Translations under genes and position numbers: made by a program
DNA from: Catenuloplanes niger
GTDB lineage: Bacteria > Actinomycetota > Actinomycetes > Mycobacteriales > Micromonosporaceae
Assembly: GCF_031458255.1 (NCBI RefSeq)
Contig: NZ_JAVDYC010000001.1
Location: 5,651,001 to 5,715,000 of the forward strand
Direction: 5' to 3'
Length of the DNA: 64,000 nucleotides
Notes under the pieces: model-generated
What the model was told of the DNA's origin: nothing
What the model saw: only the letters and a program-made list of their open reading frames with translations
The model's database searches: none
In this document: positions 1 through 8,816 of the stretch, piece by piece
Position numbering within the stretch: position 1 is the first letter of the stretch
Layout of the letters: the number at the start of each line of letters is the position of its first letter

Positions 1-927
1 GTATCCGTCGGTGACCACGTTCTCCAGGGGCCGGCCGGCCGCGAACCGGCGGAGCTGGGCGCCGGCCAGCGCGTAGGCGCGGCGGTGGAGCCCGTGCACG
101 GAACCGGCGACGTGCGGGGTGATCAGGACGTTCGGCAGGGTCCAGAGCGGATGGTCGGTGGGCAGCGGCTCCGGGTCGGTGACGTCGAGGGCGGCGCGAA
201 GCCGGCCCGAGGACACCTCGGCGAGCAGGGCCTCCGTGTCGAGGACGGGGCCGCGGGCCGCGTTGACCAGCAGCGCGCCGTCGGGCATCGCGGCCAGGAA
301 GCCGGCGTCGGCCAGGCCGCGGGTGGCGTCGGTGAGCGGGACGAGCAGCACCACGACGTCGGCGTGCGGGAGCAGCGCGGGCAGGTCCTCGACCGCGTGC
401 ACGTCGTCGGCGGGCCGGGCGCGGCGGGCGACCAGCGTGACCGTCGTCTCGAACGGGCGGAGGCGGGCGGCGAGCGCGGTGCCGATCGAGCCGGCGCCGA
501 CGATCAGCACGCGCTTGCCGGCCAGCTCGTCCGTGGGGGTGTGCGCGGCGTAGGCCCACTCCCGGCCGGCCTGCGCCCGGACGAAGGCCGGGAAGGCGCG
601 CAGGTGGCTCAGGATCGCGGTCATCGCCCACTCGGCCGTGGAGGAGTCGTGCACGCCGCGGGCGTCGCAGAGCGTCACGTGCGCGGGGAGCTGGCCGGTC
701 CAGACCTCGGCACCCGCGCTGAGCAGCTGCACGACCTCGAGGTCGGGGAAGCGCGCGGCCAGGGCGGCGGCGCCGTCGCGGGCCAGGAACGGCGGCACCC
801 AGAACCGGACGCCGTCCGGCGCGGACGGCATCGGTGCGTCGGGGCCGGACAGCACCTCCACGGTCGTGTCCGGCGGCAGCGGACCCAGCAATCCGGCGCC
901 GTGCTCGTGCGGAACCCAGATCTTCAT
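1..927 (-). CDS. D-2-hydroxyacid dehydrogenase, partial (3' end beyond the window)
   Basis: NAD(P)-dependent oxidoreductase of the D-isomer-specific 2-hydroxyacid dehydrogenase family. 309 residues are visible from the ATG, and the frame runs off the window edge just after residues VVTDGY, so only a few C-terminal residues are probably missing. The Rossmann motif GAGSIG lies at about residues 144-149. The catalytic triad is recognisable: Arg225 in NAARG, Glu253 in DPEPLP and His272 in TPHVAGS. Substrate cannot be told from sequence. It is divergent from the sugar dehydrogenase gene, with only 59 nt between the two starts. Confidence 0.9.
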   Translation of the reverse strand, partial: MKIWVPHEHGAGLLGPLPPDTTVEVLSGPDAPMPSAPDGVRFWVPPFLARDGAAALAARFPDLEVVQLLSAGAEVWTGQLPAHVTLCDARGVHDSSTAEWAMTAILSHLRAFPAFVRAQAGREWAYAAHTPTDELAGKRVLIVGAGSIGTALAARLRPFETTVTLVARRARPADDVHAVEDLPALLPHADVVVLLVPLTDATRGLADAGFLAAMPDGALLVNAARGPVLDTEALLAEVSSGRLRAALDVTDPEPLPTDHPLWTLPNVLITPHVAGSVHGLHRRAYALAGAQLRRFAAGRPLENVVTDGY

Positions 928-986
928 GCTGACGACGTTATCCGGCGGTCCGGGAACGCTCAGGGAGCCTGGTTACTCTGGATCGC

Positions 987-2192
987 GTGATCCGAGCCCG
1001 CCGTCGACCGGCCACCCGCGCGCTGCTCGCCGGGGCGCTGGTGTTCCCGCTGCTCACCGCGTGCTCCTTCGGGCCGCCGAGCGAGGAACAGGCGGGTTCA
1101 CCGCCGCGGTTCCCCACCCCGAGCGGCAGCGTCGCACCGCGCGGTGGCGGAGGCAGCGGTGAGGCGGCGGTGACCGTGCTGGCGCGCGGCCTGGACGTAC
1201 CGTGGGGGATCGGTTTCCTGCCGGACGGCGGCGCCCTGGTCACCGAGCGCGACACGGGACGGCTGGTGAAGGTCGGGCCGGAGTCGGACCGGACCGGGCC
1301 GCGGGTGTCCGCGATCGCGGACCTCAGCGACGCGATCGAGCCGGGCGGCGAGGGTGGCCTGCTCGGCATCGCGGTGTCGCCGGATTTCAAGGCCGACCGT
1401 ACGGTGTTCGTCTACTACACGACCGCGGAGGACAACCGCGTCGGCCGGTTCACGCTGGGCGCGGACCCGGCCGGCGAGGACCTTCCGATGGTGACGCCGG
1501 AGCCGATCCTGACCGGCATCCCGCGCAGCGGCGTGCACAACGGCGGGCGGCTCGCGTTCGGGCCGGACGGGTTCCTCTACGCGACCACCGGCGACGGCTC
1601 GGACGGCGACCTCGCGCAGGACCCGAAGAGCCTCGGCGGCAAGATCCTGCGGATCACCCGGGACGGGAAGCCGGCCGAGGGCAACCCGGACGCGGCGTCA
1701 CCGGTCTGGTCGCTCGGCCACCGCAACGTGCAGGGGCTGGCCTGGGACGAGGGCAAGCGGATGTACGCGACCGAGTTCGGCCAGGACACGTTCGACGAGC
1801 TGAACGTGATCGAGCCGGGGAAGAACTACGGCTGGCCGGCCGTGGAGGGCGCACCGCCGTCGCCGGACCCGGCGTTCACCGCGCCGCTGGTCACCTGGCC
1901 GACCGACGAGGCGTCCTGTTCCGGCCTGGCGATGGTGGAACGCACGCTGGTCGCGGCCTGCCTGAAGGGCCAGCGGCTGTGGCTGGTCGAGACGACCGAG
2001 CAGGGCACCGTCTTCGGCAGCCCGTCCGAGGCGCTGGCCGGGCAGTTCGGCCGGCTCCGCACCGCGGTCGCGGCGCCGGACGGATCGGTCTGGATCAGCA
2101 CGTCGAACACGGACGGGCGGGGCACCCCGGCCGCGGACGACGACCGGATCATCCGGCTCGTGTTCAGCGGCGGCGGCGCCGGCAAGATCTGA
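987..2192 (+). CDS. PQQ-dependent sugar dehydrogenase (GSDH family) lipoprotein
   Basis: Predicted extracytoplasmic glucose/sorbosone dehydrogenase-type beta-propeller of 401 residues. The N-terminus is a lipoprotein signal: an Arg-rich start, a hydrophobic core, and lipobox LTAC with lipidated Cys26. Family motifs are VPWGIGFLPDG, GGEGGLLGIAVSPDF, HNGGRLAFGPDGFLY, GHRNVQGLAWD and the EFGQDTFDELN block with GKNYGWP. In the family these surround the PQQ pocket and the catalytic His. The GTG start is set by the signal peptide. A TACTCT hexamer at 974-979 would place transcription near the start codon, so the mRNA may be leaderless (inference). PQQ dependence and the true substrate are not proven. 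Confidence 0.9.
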   Translation: MIRARRRPATRALLAGALVFPLLTACSFGPPSEEQAGSPPRFPTPSGSVAPRGGGGSGEAAVTVLARGLDVPWGIGFLPDGGALVTERDTGRLVKVGPESDRTGPRVSAIADLSDAIEPGGEGGLLGIAVSPDFKADRTVFVYYTTAEDNRVGRFTLGADPAGEDLPMVTPEPILTGIPRSGVHNGGRLAFGPDGFLYATTGDGSDGDLAQDPKSLGGKILRITRDGKPAEGNPDAASPVWSLGHRNVQGLAWDEGKRMYATEFGQDTFDELNVIEPGKNYGWPAVEGAPPSPDPAFTAPLVTWPTDEASCSGLAMVERTLVAACLKGQRLWLVETTEQGTVFGSPSEALAGQFGRLRTAVAAPDGSVWISTSNTDGRGTPAADDDRIIRLVFSGGGAGKI

Positions 2193-2265
2193 CCCGGAAA
2201 CACCGGAAAGAAGATCCACACCCAGGTTTCACACCCGCGTACGGCGGGCAGGCGAGAATTTGCAC

Positions 2266-3915
2266 ATGGACGGTCCGGAGAACCAGCCCGACACCGCCGC
2301 CGGAGAGGACCCCACGCCGGCGGCGCGGTCCCGCCTGCGCGCGGTGCCGCGCGTGCTGCGCCGTCCGCTCGCCCGCCGGGCCGGCTCCGCGCTCGCGATC
2401 CTGGCGGTCGCGGTCGCCGGCGTCGCGCTCGGGCTGCTGCTGGCCGGCCGGGTGGACGCGGACATCGGCCCGTTCCGCGCGGAGCTGTCCGTCGGCCCGT
2501 CGCTGACCGGCGACACGAAGGTCAACATCCCGCCGCTCGGCTCGCTGGCCCTGGACACCCACCAGGGACCGTCCCAGCTCACGGTCGAGCTCGGCGAGCT
2601 GGACCAGGGGCGCGTCGAGGCGCTGATCGACGACCCGACCGGGATCACGCGCGCGACCCAGTCCGTGGTCGGCGACATCCAGCGCGGCCTGATGCGGCTC
2701 GGGTTCCGCGCGGCCGCGGTCTCGATGCTGGCCGCGATGATCCTGGCCGCGCTGATCTACCGGCGGGCGCGCCCGGTCGCCGCGTCCGGGCTGACCGCGC
2801 TCGCGCTGGTGCTCGGCTCACTCGGCGTCGGCGCGCTCACCATCCGCCCGCAGTCGATCGAGGAGCCGCGGTACGAGGGCCTGCTGGTCAACGCGCCCGC
2901 GCTGATCGGTGACGTGCAGAAGATCGCCAGCGACTACAACAAGTACGCGGAGCAGCTGCAACGCCTGGTCGGCAACGTCAGCCGGATCTACGCCACGGTC
3001 TCCACGCTGCCGGTCTACGAGCCGCAGGAGGGCACCACCCGCATCCTGCACGTCTCCGACCTGCACCTGAACCCGGCCGCCTGGCCGGTGATCCGCACGA
3101 TCGTGGAGCAGTACCGGATCGACGCGGTGATCGACACCGGCGACATCACGGACTGGGGCAGCGAGCCGGAGGCGTCCTACGTCGCCTCGATCGGCCTGCT
3201 CGACGTCCCGTACGTCTACATCCGCGGCAACCACGACTCCTCGCCGACCCAGGCCGCGGTCGCCGGCCAGCAGAACGCGGTGGTGCTGGACAACCAGATC
3301 GCGGACGTGGCCGGCCTGACCGTCGCCGGCATCGGCGACCCCCGGTTCACGCCGGACAAGGAGACCGCGGGCCGGGAGACCACCGAGGAGGAGCAGGCCA
3401 GGCTCGCCGCGACCGGCGCCCGGCTGGACGCGACCATCGAGGCCGGTGGCCGCCCGGTGCAGATCGCGCTGGTCCACGACCCGAAGATGGCCGGCCCGCT
3501 CGCCGGTGACGTGCCGGTCGTGCTGGCCGGGCACACCCACAACCGCGAGGTCCGCGAGCTCGAGCCGGGCGCGCCCACGCTGCTGATGACGCAGGGCTCC
3601 AGCGGCGGCGCCGGGCTGCGCGGCCTGGAGTCGGAGGAGCCGGTGCCGCTCGCGCTCTCCGTGCTGTACTTCGACGAGACCAAGTCGCTGCAGGCCTACG
3701 ACGACATCCGGGTCGGCGGCACCGGCCAGTCCCAGGTCACGCTGGAGCGGCACCTGATCGGCGACACGATCGCGGCCCGCCCCACCCCGGCCGCCGAGCC
3801 GTCCGGGCCCACCCCGGCCGAGCCGTCCCAGCCGTCTCCGGCGGTCCCGCCGTCGCCCACCCGGGCCGAGCCGTCCCCGCCGGTCCCGGCCGGCCCGTCG
3901 CCCACCGGTTCCTGA
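2266..3915 (+). CDS. Membrane-anchored calcineurin-like metallophosphoesterase
   Basis: Protein of 549 residues with one transmembrane helix at about 40-62, a large loop, then two more helices at about 145-195. The phosphoesterase domain occupies the second half. All metal-binding motifs are present: SDLHL (D-x-H), DTGDITDWG (GD), RGNHDS (GNHD), LVHDPK and AGHTHNRE (GHTH). It is likely a cell-surface phosphohydrolase of unknown substrate. The C-terminal 45 residues are low-complexity Pro/Ser/Glu/Ala. ATG at 2266 is preferred over an in-frame TTG two codons upstream. The stop codon lies inside a repeat unit and the frame stays open for 95 more codons (see findings). Confidence 0.9.
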   Translation: MDGPENQPDTAAGEDPTPAARSRLRAVPRVLRRPLARRAGSALAILAVAVAGVALGLLLAGRVDADIGPFRAELSVGPSLTGDTKVNIPPLGSLALDTHQGPSQLTVELGELDQGRVEALIDDPTGITRATQSVVGDIQRGLMRLGFRAAAVSMLAAMILAALIYRRARPVAASGLTALALVLGSLGVGALTIRPQSIEEPRYEGLLVNAPALIGDVQKIASDYNKYAEQLQRLVGNVSRIYATVSTLPVYEPQEGTTRILHVSDLHLNPAAWPVIRTIVEQYRIDAVIDTGDITDWGSEPEASYVASIGLLDVPYVYIRGNHDSSPTQAAVAGQQNAVVLDNQIADVAGLTVAGIGDPRFTPDKETAGRETTEEEQARLAATGARLDATIEAGGRPVQIALVHDPKMAGPLAGDVPVVLAGHTHNREVRELEPGAPTLLMTQGSSGGAGLRGLESEEPVPLALSVLYFDETKSLQAYDDIRVGGTGQSQVTLERHLIGDTIAARPTPAAEPSGPTPAEPSQPSPAVPPSPTRAEPSPPVPAGPSPTGS

Positions 3916-3924
3916 GCGAACCCG

Positions 3925-4044
3925 CCGGTTCCGGAGCGGCCGGTTCCGGAGCGGCCGGTTCCGGAGCGGCCGGTTCCCGAGCGGCCGGTTCCCGAGCGGC
4001 CGCTCCCGGAGCGACCGGTTCCACAGCGACCGGTTCCACAGCGA
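3925..4044. repeat. Eight tandem 15-nt repeats
   Basis: Eight head-to-tail copies of a 15-nt unit, CCGGTTCCGGAGCGG, with drift towards CCGGTTCCACAGCGA at the right end. A ninth, mutated copy at 3905-3919 (CCGGTTCCTGAGCGA) contains the stop codon of the metallophosphoesterase gene. In the metallophosphoesterase frame the array would encode a repeated PVPER pentapeptide. Confidence 0.95.
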
Positions 4045-4060
4045 CAGGAGCGGGCAGACC

Positions 4061-4134
4061 GTCTTCCCGCTTCCGGCGTGGTGACGTTCCGAGTGCTCCC
4101 GCGGGCACCGGTCGGCCGCGGGCGGCCTCCCTGC
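4061..4134 (+). repeat. Dispersed intergenic repeat, copy A
   Basis: First of four copies of a roughly 75-80 nt element in this window (others at 27861, 32526 and 51397, same orientation). The shared blocks are CTTCCCGCTTCCGGCG, the invariant core CTCCCGCGGGCACCGGTCG and the right end CCTCCCTGC. This copy follows the 15-nt array, in the gap between a plus gene and a minus gene. Confidence 0.8.
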
Positions 4135-4168
4135 CGGTGGGGTGGGTGGCCGGGAGAACCCCGGTGGC

Positions 4169-5332
4169 TCAGCCGGAGACCTGGTCGGCCGGGGGCGCCG
4201 TGATCACGACCTCGGCACCGGGGGAGTGCACGATCATGGAGAGCGTGGTGCCGGCCGCGGCGCCGATGCCGGTCAGCTCGACCCCGGCGAGCATCCCGTC
4301 CGCGGTGACCGTGATCGCGAGCGCGTACTCCGGCAGATCTATGCCGGTCGCCGTGGCCAGCGCGTGGATCGCGGCGGCGAGCCGGTCGCCCGGGGTGATG
4401 CCGTCGTCGAGCAGGTACCGGGTCGCGTCCGCCGGCAGCGACTCGGTGGTGACCGAGGCGGACTTCACGTCGAGGTACTCCACCGGGTCCGCCACCGGCA
4501 GCGGGATCGCGGTGACGCCGCCGTCCGCCCGCCGGAACGTGCCGGCCGGCCAGCAGTAGGTGCCCCGGTCCGGGCCGGTCGAGGCGGTCCACGGCCGGCC
4601 GCCGGCGTGCGACGCGGAGTCGAGGTAGCGCACGCCGCCGGTGTCGACGACCGCGAGGCTGTCCACCACGCCCAGTTCCACGCCGTCCGTGCCCTGCGCC
4701 GTCACCTGGCTCCGGGCGTCCCAGGACGGGTCGGCCCCGCCGGTGCTGCGCAGCTCGCCGCTCCAGGTGAGCGTGGCCACCCGGACCGGCGTGGGCTCGT
4801 CGGCCCGGATCAGCGACGTGGCCCGTTGGAACCGGAAGCTCACCTGGTAGGGCCGTTCCCGCAGCCGCTCGCCGGCCGCCGCGATGCCGTCCAGGCCCTC
4901 CCGGCCGATCAGCCCGCCCGCGCCGCCCTCGACCCGGCCGGCCTGCCCGTCCGCCGCGACGGGCTGATCGCCGCCGCCCTCGTCCAGCAGCACGCCGGCG
5001 GCGCAGACACCGAGCAGGATGACGGCGATGAGCGCGGCCAGCACGATGAAGACGCGCGGCACCCCGGCCGTGTGACTGTGCCCGTGACCGGGCGTGTGGC
5101 CGTGCCCGTGACCGGGCGTCCCGGCGCCGGACACCGGCGGGGGCGGCACGACGGGCGAGCCGGTCGGGGGCGAGCCGGTCGGTGGCGGCGGGGGCCCGCC
5201 GAACTTGGGCATGATCCGGGGCGGGAACGGGCCGCGCCGCCGCGGCCGGTCCTCCCGCGTGGCCTCGCCGTCCGGCCAGGAGCGGTCGCCGGCGGCCGGA
5301 TCCCCGGGCCCATCCCAGTTGTGCGAACCCAT
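4169..5332 (-). CDS. Membrane-anchored hypothetical protein with Pro- and His-rich cytoplasmic region
   Basis: Not recognised as a named family. From the ATG the protein is 387 residues. A GTG nine codons upstream (5359) is an alternative start; neither has a clear ribosome-binding site. Order of parts: an acidic and Arg-rich N-terminus, a run of prolines, a His/Gly-rich stretch (HGHGHTPGHGHSH), one transmembrane helix (FIVLAALIAVILLGVCAAG), then an extracellular domain of about 250 residues rich in beta-prone segments. The layout resembles actinobacterial LprG/LppX-like surface proteins, but homology is not claimed. It lies 14-40 nt after the lacI-type gene on the same strand, so it could be co-transcribed with it. 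Confidence 0.75.
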   Translation of the reverse strand: MGSHNWDGPGDPAAGDRSWPDGEATREDRPRRRGPFPPRIMPKFGGPPPPPTGSPPTGSPVVPPPPVSGAGTPGHGHGHTPGHGHSHTAGVPRVFIVLAALIAVILLGVCAAGVLLDEGGGDQPVAADGQAGRVEGGAGGLIGREGLDGIAAAGERLRERPYQVSFRFQRATSLIRADEPTPVRVATLTWSGELRSTGGADPSWDARSQVTAQGTDGVELGVVDSLAVVDTGGVRYLDSASHAGGRPWTASTGPDRGTYCWPAGTFRRADGGVTAIPLPVADPVEYLDVKSASVTTESLPADATRYLLDDGITPGDRLAAAIHALATATGIDLPEYALAITVTADGMLAGVELTGIGAAAGTTLSMIVHSPGAEVVITAPPADQVSG

Positions 5333-5372
5333 CCGGTCATCGTAAGGACCGTGATCCACGTGCGGAACGCGC

Positions 5373-6398
5373 TCAGGGGGTCCGCGGCGGTGCCGTACTT
5401 CCGCGCGGCGTCAGGTGCCCGGTCGGCGTCCGTACCGCCGCGACCCGGACGCCGGCCACCGCGTCCAGCAGCAGCCGGGCCGCCTGCCCGCCGTACGCCG
5501 GGATGTCCCTGCTCAGCGCCGTGAGCGGCGGCCGGACCAGCCGGCAGAGCGGCGAGTCGTCCCAGGCCACGACGGACAGGTCGCCGGGCACGGTCAGGCC
5601 CATCTCCTGGGCGACGGACAGCCCGGCGATCGCCATCACGTCGTTGTCGTAGATCACCGCGGTCGGCCGCCGGGCCGCGCTGAGCAGCCGCCGGGTGGCG
5701 CGGGCGCCGTCCTCGCCGGTGTAGTCGGACGGCACCGTGACGGTGTCGCCGCGGTCCAGGCCGAGGCGCGCGCAGACCGCGCGGAACGCGTCCGTGCGCA
5801 CCCGCGTGTGCTGCAGCTCGGGCAGCCCGCCGACCCGGGCGACGCGCCGGTGGCCGAGCGCGACCAGGTATTCGACGGTCTCCGCGAGCGCGGCGGCCTC
5901 GTCGGACCAGACGCCGGGCAGCGCGCCGGTCCCGTCCGGCCCGCCGACCACCACCGCGGGCAGCTGCAACTGCTCCAGCACCGGCACCCGGCGGTCGTCG
6001 GTGCGCAGGTCGCAGAGCAGCACGCCGTCCACCCGGCGCTCGCCCCACCAGCGGCGGTAGACCGCGATCTCCGCGTCCGGGTCCGCGACCACCTGGAGCG
6101 TGAGCGCGTACGACCGGGCGGACAGCTCGGCCTCGACGCCGCTGATCAGCCCCATGAAGAACGGTTCGATGCCGAGCGTGCGGGCCGGCCGGCAGAGCGC
6201 CAGCCCGACCGCGCGGGCCCTGGCCCCGGAGAGTGCCCGGGCCGCGCTGCTCGGGCTGAACCCGATCTCGTCCGCGATGGCGAGGATCCGCCGCCGGGTG
6301 GTGTCGGAGACGCCGGGCTGGCCGTTCAGCGCGTACGACACCGCGCCCTTGGAGACGCCGGCCCGGCGTGCGATGTCCGCGATGGTGGGTCGCTTCAC
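5373..6398 (-). CDS. LacI-family transcriptional regulator
   Basis: DNA-binding repressor of 341 residues. The N-terminal helix-turn-helix starts at once (KRPTIADIARRAGVSKG), followed by the hinge helix (SSAARALSG) and a periplasmic-binding-like ligand domain. The GTG start at 6398 is chosen because family alignment puts the HTH at residue 2; a longer frame upstream to 6473 has no family support. It is divergent from the mannoside transport operon and very likely represses it, with a sugar as inducer. A candidate operator is at 6452-6480. Confidence 0.92.
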   Translation of the reverse strand: MKRPTIADIARRAGVSKGAVSYALNGQPGVSDTTRRRILAIADEIGFSPSSAARALSGARARAVGLALCRPARTLGIEPFFMGLISGVEAELSARSYALTLQVVADPDAEIAVYRRWWGERRVDGVLLCDLRTDDRRVPVLEQLQLPAVVVGGPDGTGALPGVWSDEAAALAETVEYLVALGHRRVARVGGLPELQHTRVRTDAFRAVCARLGLDRGDTVTVPSDYTGEDGARATRRLLSAARRPTAVIYDNDVMAIAGLSVAQEMGLTVPGDLSVVAWDDSPLCRLVRPPLTALSRDIPAYGGQAARLLLDAVAGVRVAAVRTPTGHLTPRGSTAPPRTP

Positions 6399-6451
6399 GG
6401 GTGTTGAGCTTGCCCGGTTAAGTGCACGTTGGTCAATGCAAACAACTGCCA

Positions 6452-6483
6452 GTATTGACGAGCATCGCTGCATTCAATACGGT
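6452..6483 (+). promoter_or_regulatory. Promoter of the mannoside operon with overlapping inverted repeat
   Basis: A sigma70-like -35 TTGACG (6455-6460) and -10 TACGGT (6478-6483) are separated by 17 nt. The inverted repeat GTATTGA (6452-6458) / TCAATAC (6474-6480) overlaps both hexamers and is a plausible LacI-type operator. The predicted transcript has a leader of about 55 nt before the ATG at 6545. Confidence 0.5.
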
Positions 6484-6544
6484 GGCTGCGCTTACTCGTT
6501 TCAGTCAACCCCCATCGATATCCGCCCGATCGATCGGAGGCACG

Positions 6545-7810
6545 ATGATGCATAGAAGGACACTGGCCGCGGCCCTGGCGACGATGCTCCTCGCCGCCGG
6601 CTGCACCACCACCGGCACCGGCACGACACCGCGGCAGGACGCGGAAGGCCCGGCCGAGCTGCTGTTCTGGAACACCGGCAGCGACGAGCAGGCGGCCGCG
6701 ATGCAGGTCGCCGCGGACCGCTACAAGGAGCTCCACCAGGACGTCACGATCAAGGTGCAGGCGATCGCCTGGGACGACGGCCACGCCAAGGTGCTGACCG
6801 CCGCCACCTCGCGCAGCGGGCCGGACATCGTCTCCGGCGGCCTCTCCTGGGGCATCGAGTTCGGCGAGCTCGGCGGCATGATCGACCTGAACGGGTACGA
6901 CGTCTCGCAGGCGAAGCAGCAGACCCGCCCCGAGCTGTGGAACTCGATCACCTCGCCCGGCGGCGCCGTCTACGGCATCCCGATGGACATGACGCTGTAC
7001 GTCTTCTACTACCGCCCCGACCTGCTGCAGAAGGCCGGCGTCGGCGCGCCGCCGGCGACCTGGGCCGAGCTGTTCACCGCGGTCGACAAGCTCAAGGCGT
7101 CCGGTGTGCCGACGCCGCTGGTCGAGGAGTGGGGCACGTTCGAGTGGCTGCCCTGGTTCAACTACCTGAAGCAGGCCGGCGGCTCGCTCTACTCGGACGA
7201 CTGCACGCAGGTGACGATCAACTCGGAGCAGGCCGTGCTGGCCACCACCACCTGGGCCGACCAGTACCGGAAGTACGGCGTGCCGAAGGCGACCGTGGAC
7301 GTCGGCGCCGGCCTGGCCAAGGGGGAGTACGCGATGGCGATCGGCGCGTCGTACCTGGCCGGTGGCTTCGACTCGGGCCAGCCGGAGCTGAAGGGCAAGT
7401 GGCAGACCGCGCCGCTGCCCACCGGACCGGCCGGGGCCGGCTCGTTCGTCGGCGGCAAGATCGTCGGGGCCATGTCGTACACGGAGCACCCGCAGGCCGC
7501 GGCCGACTTCGTGAAGTGGCTCTACACGGACGAGGCGGTGGAGATTCTGCAGCGCGAGGTGTTCACCCGCGGCGGCGAGCTCTACATCTCGCCGCGCCCG
7601 GAGCTGCTGGCCAAGGCGAACGCGAGCGACAACCTCCGGCAGACGCTGCAGACCACGCTCAACTCGGTGACCGGCCCGCCCAACTGCAAGGGCTGGGAGA
7701 CCAGCGGCGCCGAGGTCAGCAAGCGCCTGCAGGCCGTGGTGAACGACAACGCCGACCCGCGGACCGCGCTGGCCGAGGCCGCCGCGGTCATGCAGGGCAA
7801 CCTGGGCTGA
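6545..7810 (+). CDS. ABC transporter sugar-binding lipoprotein (family 1 solute-binding protein)
   Basis: Extracytoplasmic solute-binding protein of 421 residues. The signal peptide ends in lipobox LAAGC, so it should be lipid-anchored outside the membrane. The body has typical carbohydrate-binding cluster features such as the early ELLFWNTGSDEQAAAMQ block, DMTLYVFYYRPDLL and LAKGEYAMAIGASYLAGG. Two adjacent ATGs (6545, 6548) follow a strong GGAGG site. As first gene of the operon with two permeases, beta-mannosidase and a ROK kinase, it probably binds mannobiose or a mannoside (context inference). Confidence 0.93.
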   Translation: MMHRRTLAAALATMLLAAGCTTTGTGTTPRQDAEGPAELLFWNTGSDEQAAAMQVAADRYKELHQDVTIKVQAIAWDDGHAKVLTAATSRSGPDIVSGGLSWGIEFGELGGMIDLNGYDVSQAKQQTRPELWNSITSPGGAVYGIPMDMTLYVFYYRPDLLQKAGVGAPPATWAELFTAVDKLKASGVPTPLVEEWGTFEWLPWFNYLKQAGGSLYSDDCTQVTINSEQAVLATTTWADQYRKYGVPKATVDVGAGLAKGEYAMAIGASYLAGGFDSGQPELKGKWQTAPLPTGPAGAGSFVGGKIVGAMSYTEHPQAAADFVKWLYTDEAVEILQREVFTRGGELYISPRPELLAKANASDNLRQTLQTTLNSVTGPPNCKGWETSGAEVSKRLQAVVNDNADPRTALAEAAAVMQGNLG

Positions 7811-7816
7811 CGTCCC

Positions 7817-7847
7817 GGGCCGCCGGGCGTGCGACGCCCGGCGGCCC
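7817..7847 (+). promoter_or_regulatory. Intercistronic hairpin between binding protein and permease
   Basis: Perfect 14-bp stem, GGGCCGCCGGGCGT (7817-7830) pairing with ACGCCCGGCGGCCC (7834-7847) over a 3-nt loop, with no T-run. Such hairpins after a binding-protein gene commonly raise its expression over the permeases by mRNA stabilisation or partial termination. Confidence 0.7.
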
Positions 7848-7868
7848 CGCATTCCGAGGAGGGACGTC

Positions 7869-8816
7869 ATGACCACCGCGCTGATCGAGAAGCCGTCCAC
7901 CGCGCAACCCGCCGGAGCCGGGAAACGGGCACGGTGGCGCCGCGCCGTACCCGGATATGTCATGCTTCTGCCCTTTGCCGGGCTCTTCGCCGGATTTCTC
8001 GTCTGGCCGCTGCTCAACGCGCTGTACTTCGCGTTCACCGACTTCAACGGCGTGCGGCCGCCGTCCTGGGTCGGCCTGGAGAACTTCCGCCGGCTCTGGT
8101 TCGAGGACCCGCGGTTCCGCACCGGCCTGGTCAACTCACTGATCTACGTGAGCTGCACGGTCACGCTCACCACGGCCGCGGCGCTGGCCCTGGCGCTGGC
8201 GTTCCGCGGCACGTCCTGGCGCGACCGGGTGCTGCGCACGATCTTCTTCCTGCCGTCCGTCACGTCGACCATCGCGGTCATGCTGATCTGGCGCTGGATC
8301 TTCTCCGGCGAGCGGTTCGGGTTGGCCAACACGGTGCTGTCCTGGTTCGGCGCGGACCCGGTCTCCTGGCTGTCCACGCCGCACTGGACCATCCCGCTGC
8401 TGGTCGTGATGGCGGTCTGGGGCGGCTGCGGGTACGGCATGGTGATCTTCGTGTCCGGGCTGAACGCGATCCCGGAGGAGCTCTACGAGGCCGGCCGGCT
8501 GGACGGCGCGAGCGCCTGGCAGCAGTTCTGCTACATCACGTTGCCGCAGCTCAAACCAGTCACCACGTACGTGGTGATCACCGGGCTGATCGGCGCGTTC
8601 CAGGTGTTCGAGGCGGTCTACATCGTGTTCCGCGCGGTGAGCAGCGTCGGCGGCGTGCAGGACAGCGGCCTGATGCTGGTGCCGTACCTCTACGACATGG
8701 GGTTCACGAAGTTCCAGCTCGGCTACGCGTCCGCGATCGCCTGGACGCTCTTCCTGATCATCTTCGTGATCAGCATGATCCAGCTGCGGGTCACCCGCGC
8801 GCTGAGGGAGCTGTGA
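7869..8816 (+). CDS. Sugar ABC transporter permease (MalF-type)
   Basis: Inner-membrane permease of 315 residues with about six transmembrane helices; the first is near residues 35-58. The cytoplasmic EAA loop that docks the ATPase is visible as EELYEAGRLDGASAWQQF. The ATG follows GAGGAGGG closely. The stop codon overlaps the next permease start in TGATG, so translation is probably coupled. No ATPase gene is present in the operon. In actinomycetes a shared MsiK-like ATPase encoded elsewhere usually serves such transporters (family knowledge). Confidence 0.93.
   Translation: MTTALIEKPSTAQPAGAGKRARWRRAVPGYVMLLPFAGLFAGFLVWPLLNALYFAFTDFNGVRPPSWVGLENFRRLWFEDPRFRTGLVNSLIYVSCTVTLTTAAALALALAFRGTSWRDRVLRTIFFLPSVTSTIAVMLIWRWIFSGERFGLANTVLSWFGADPVSWLSTPHWTIPLLVVMAVWGGCGYGMVIFVSGLNAIPEELYEAGRLDGASAWQQFCYITLPQLKPVTTYVVITGLIGAFQVFEAVYIVFRAVSSVGGVQDSGLMLVPYLYDMGFTKFQLGYASAIAWTLFLIIFVISMIQLRVTRALREL

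Noticed and set aside
85-990. Long plus-strand frames over the first kilobase
   Set aside because: They are opposite-strand shadows of the D-2-hydroxyacid dehydrogenase, whose minus frame carries all catalytic motifs but runs off the window edge.
3696-4592. Minus-strand frame with GTGRSG repeats over the 15-nt array
   Set aside because: It overlaps the ends of two supported genes, and the repeats arise simply from the DNA array.
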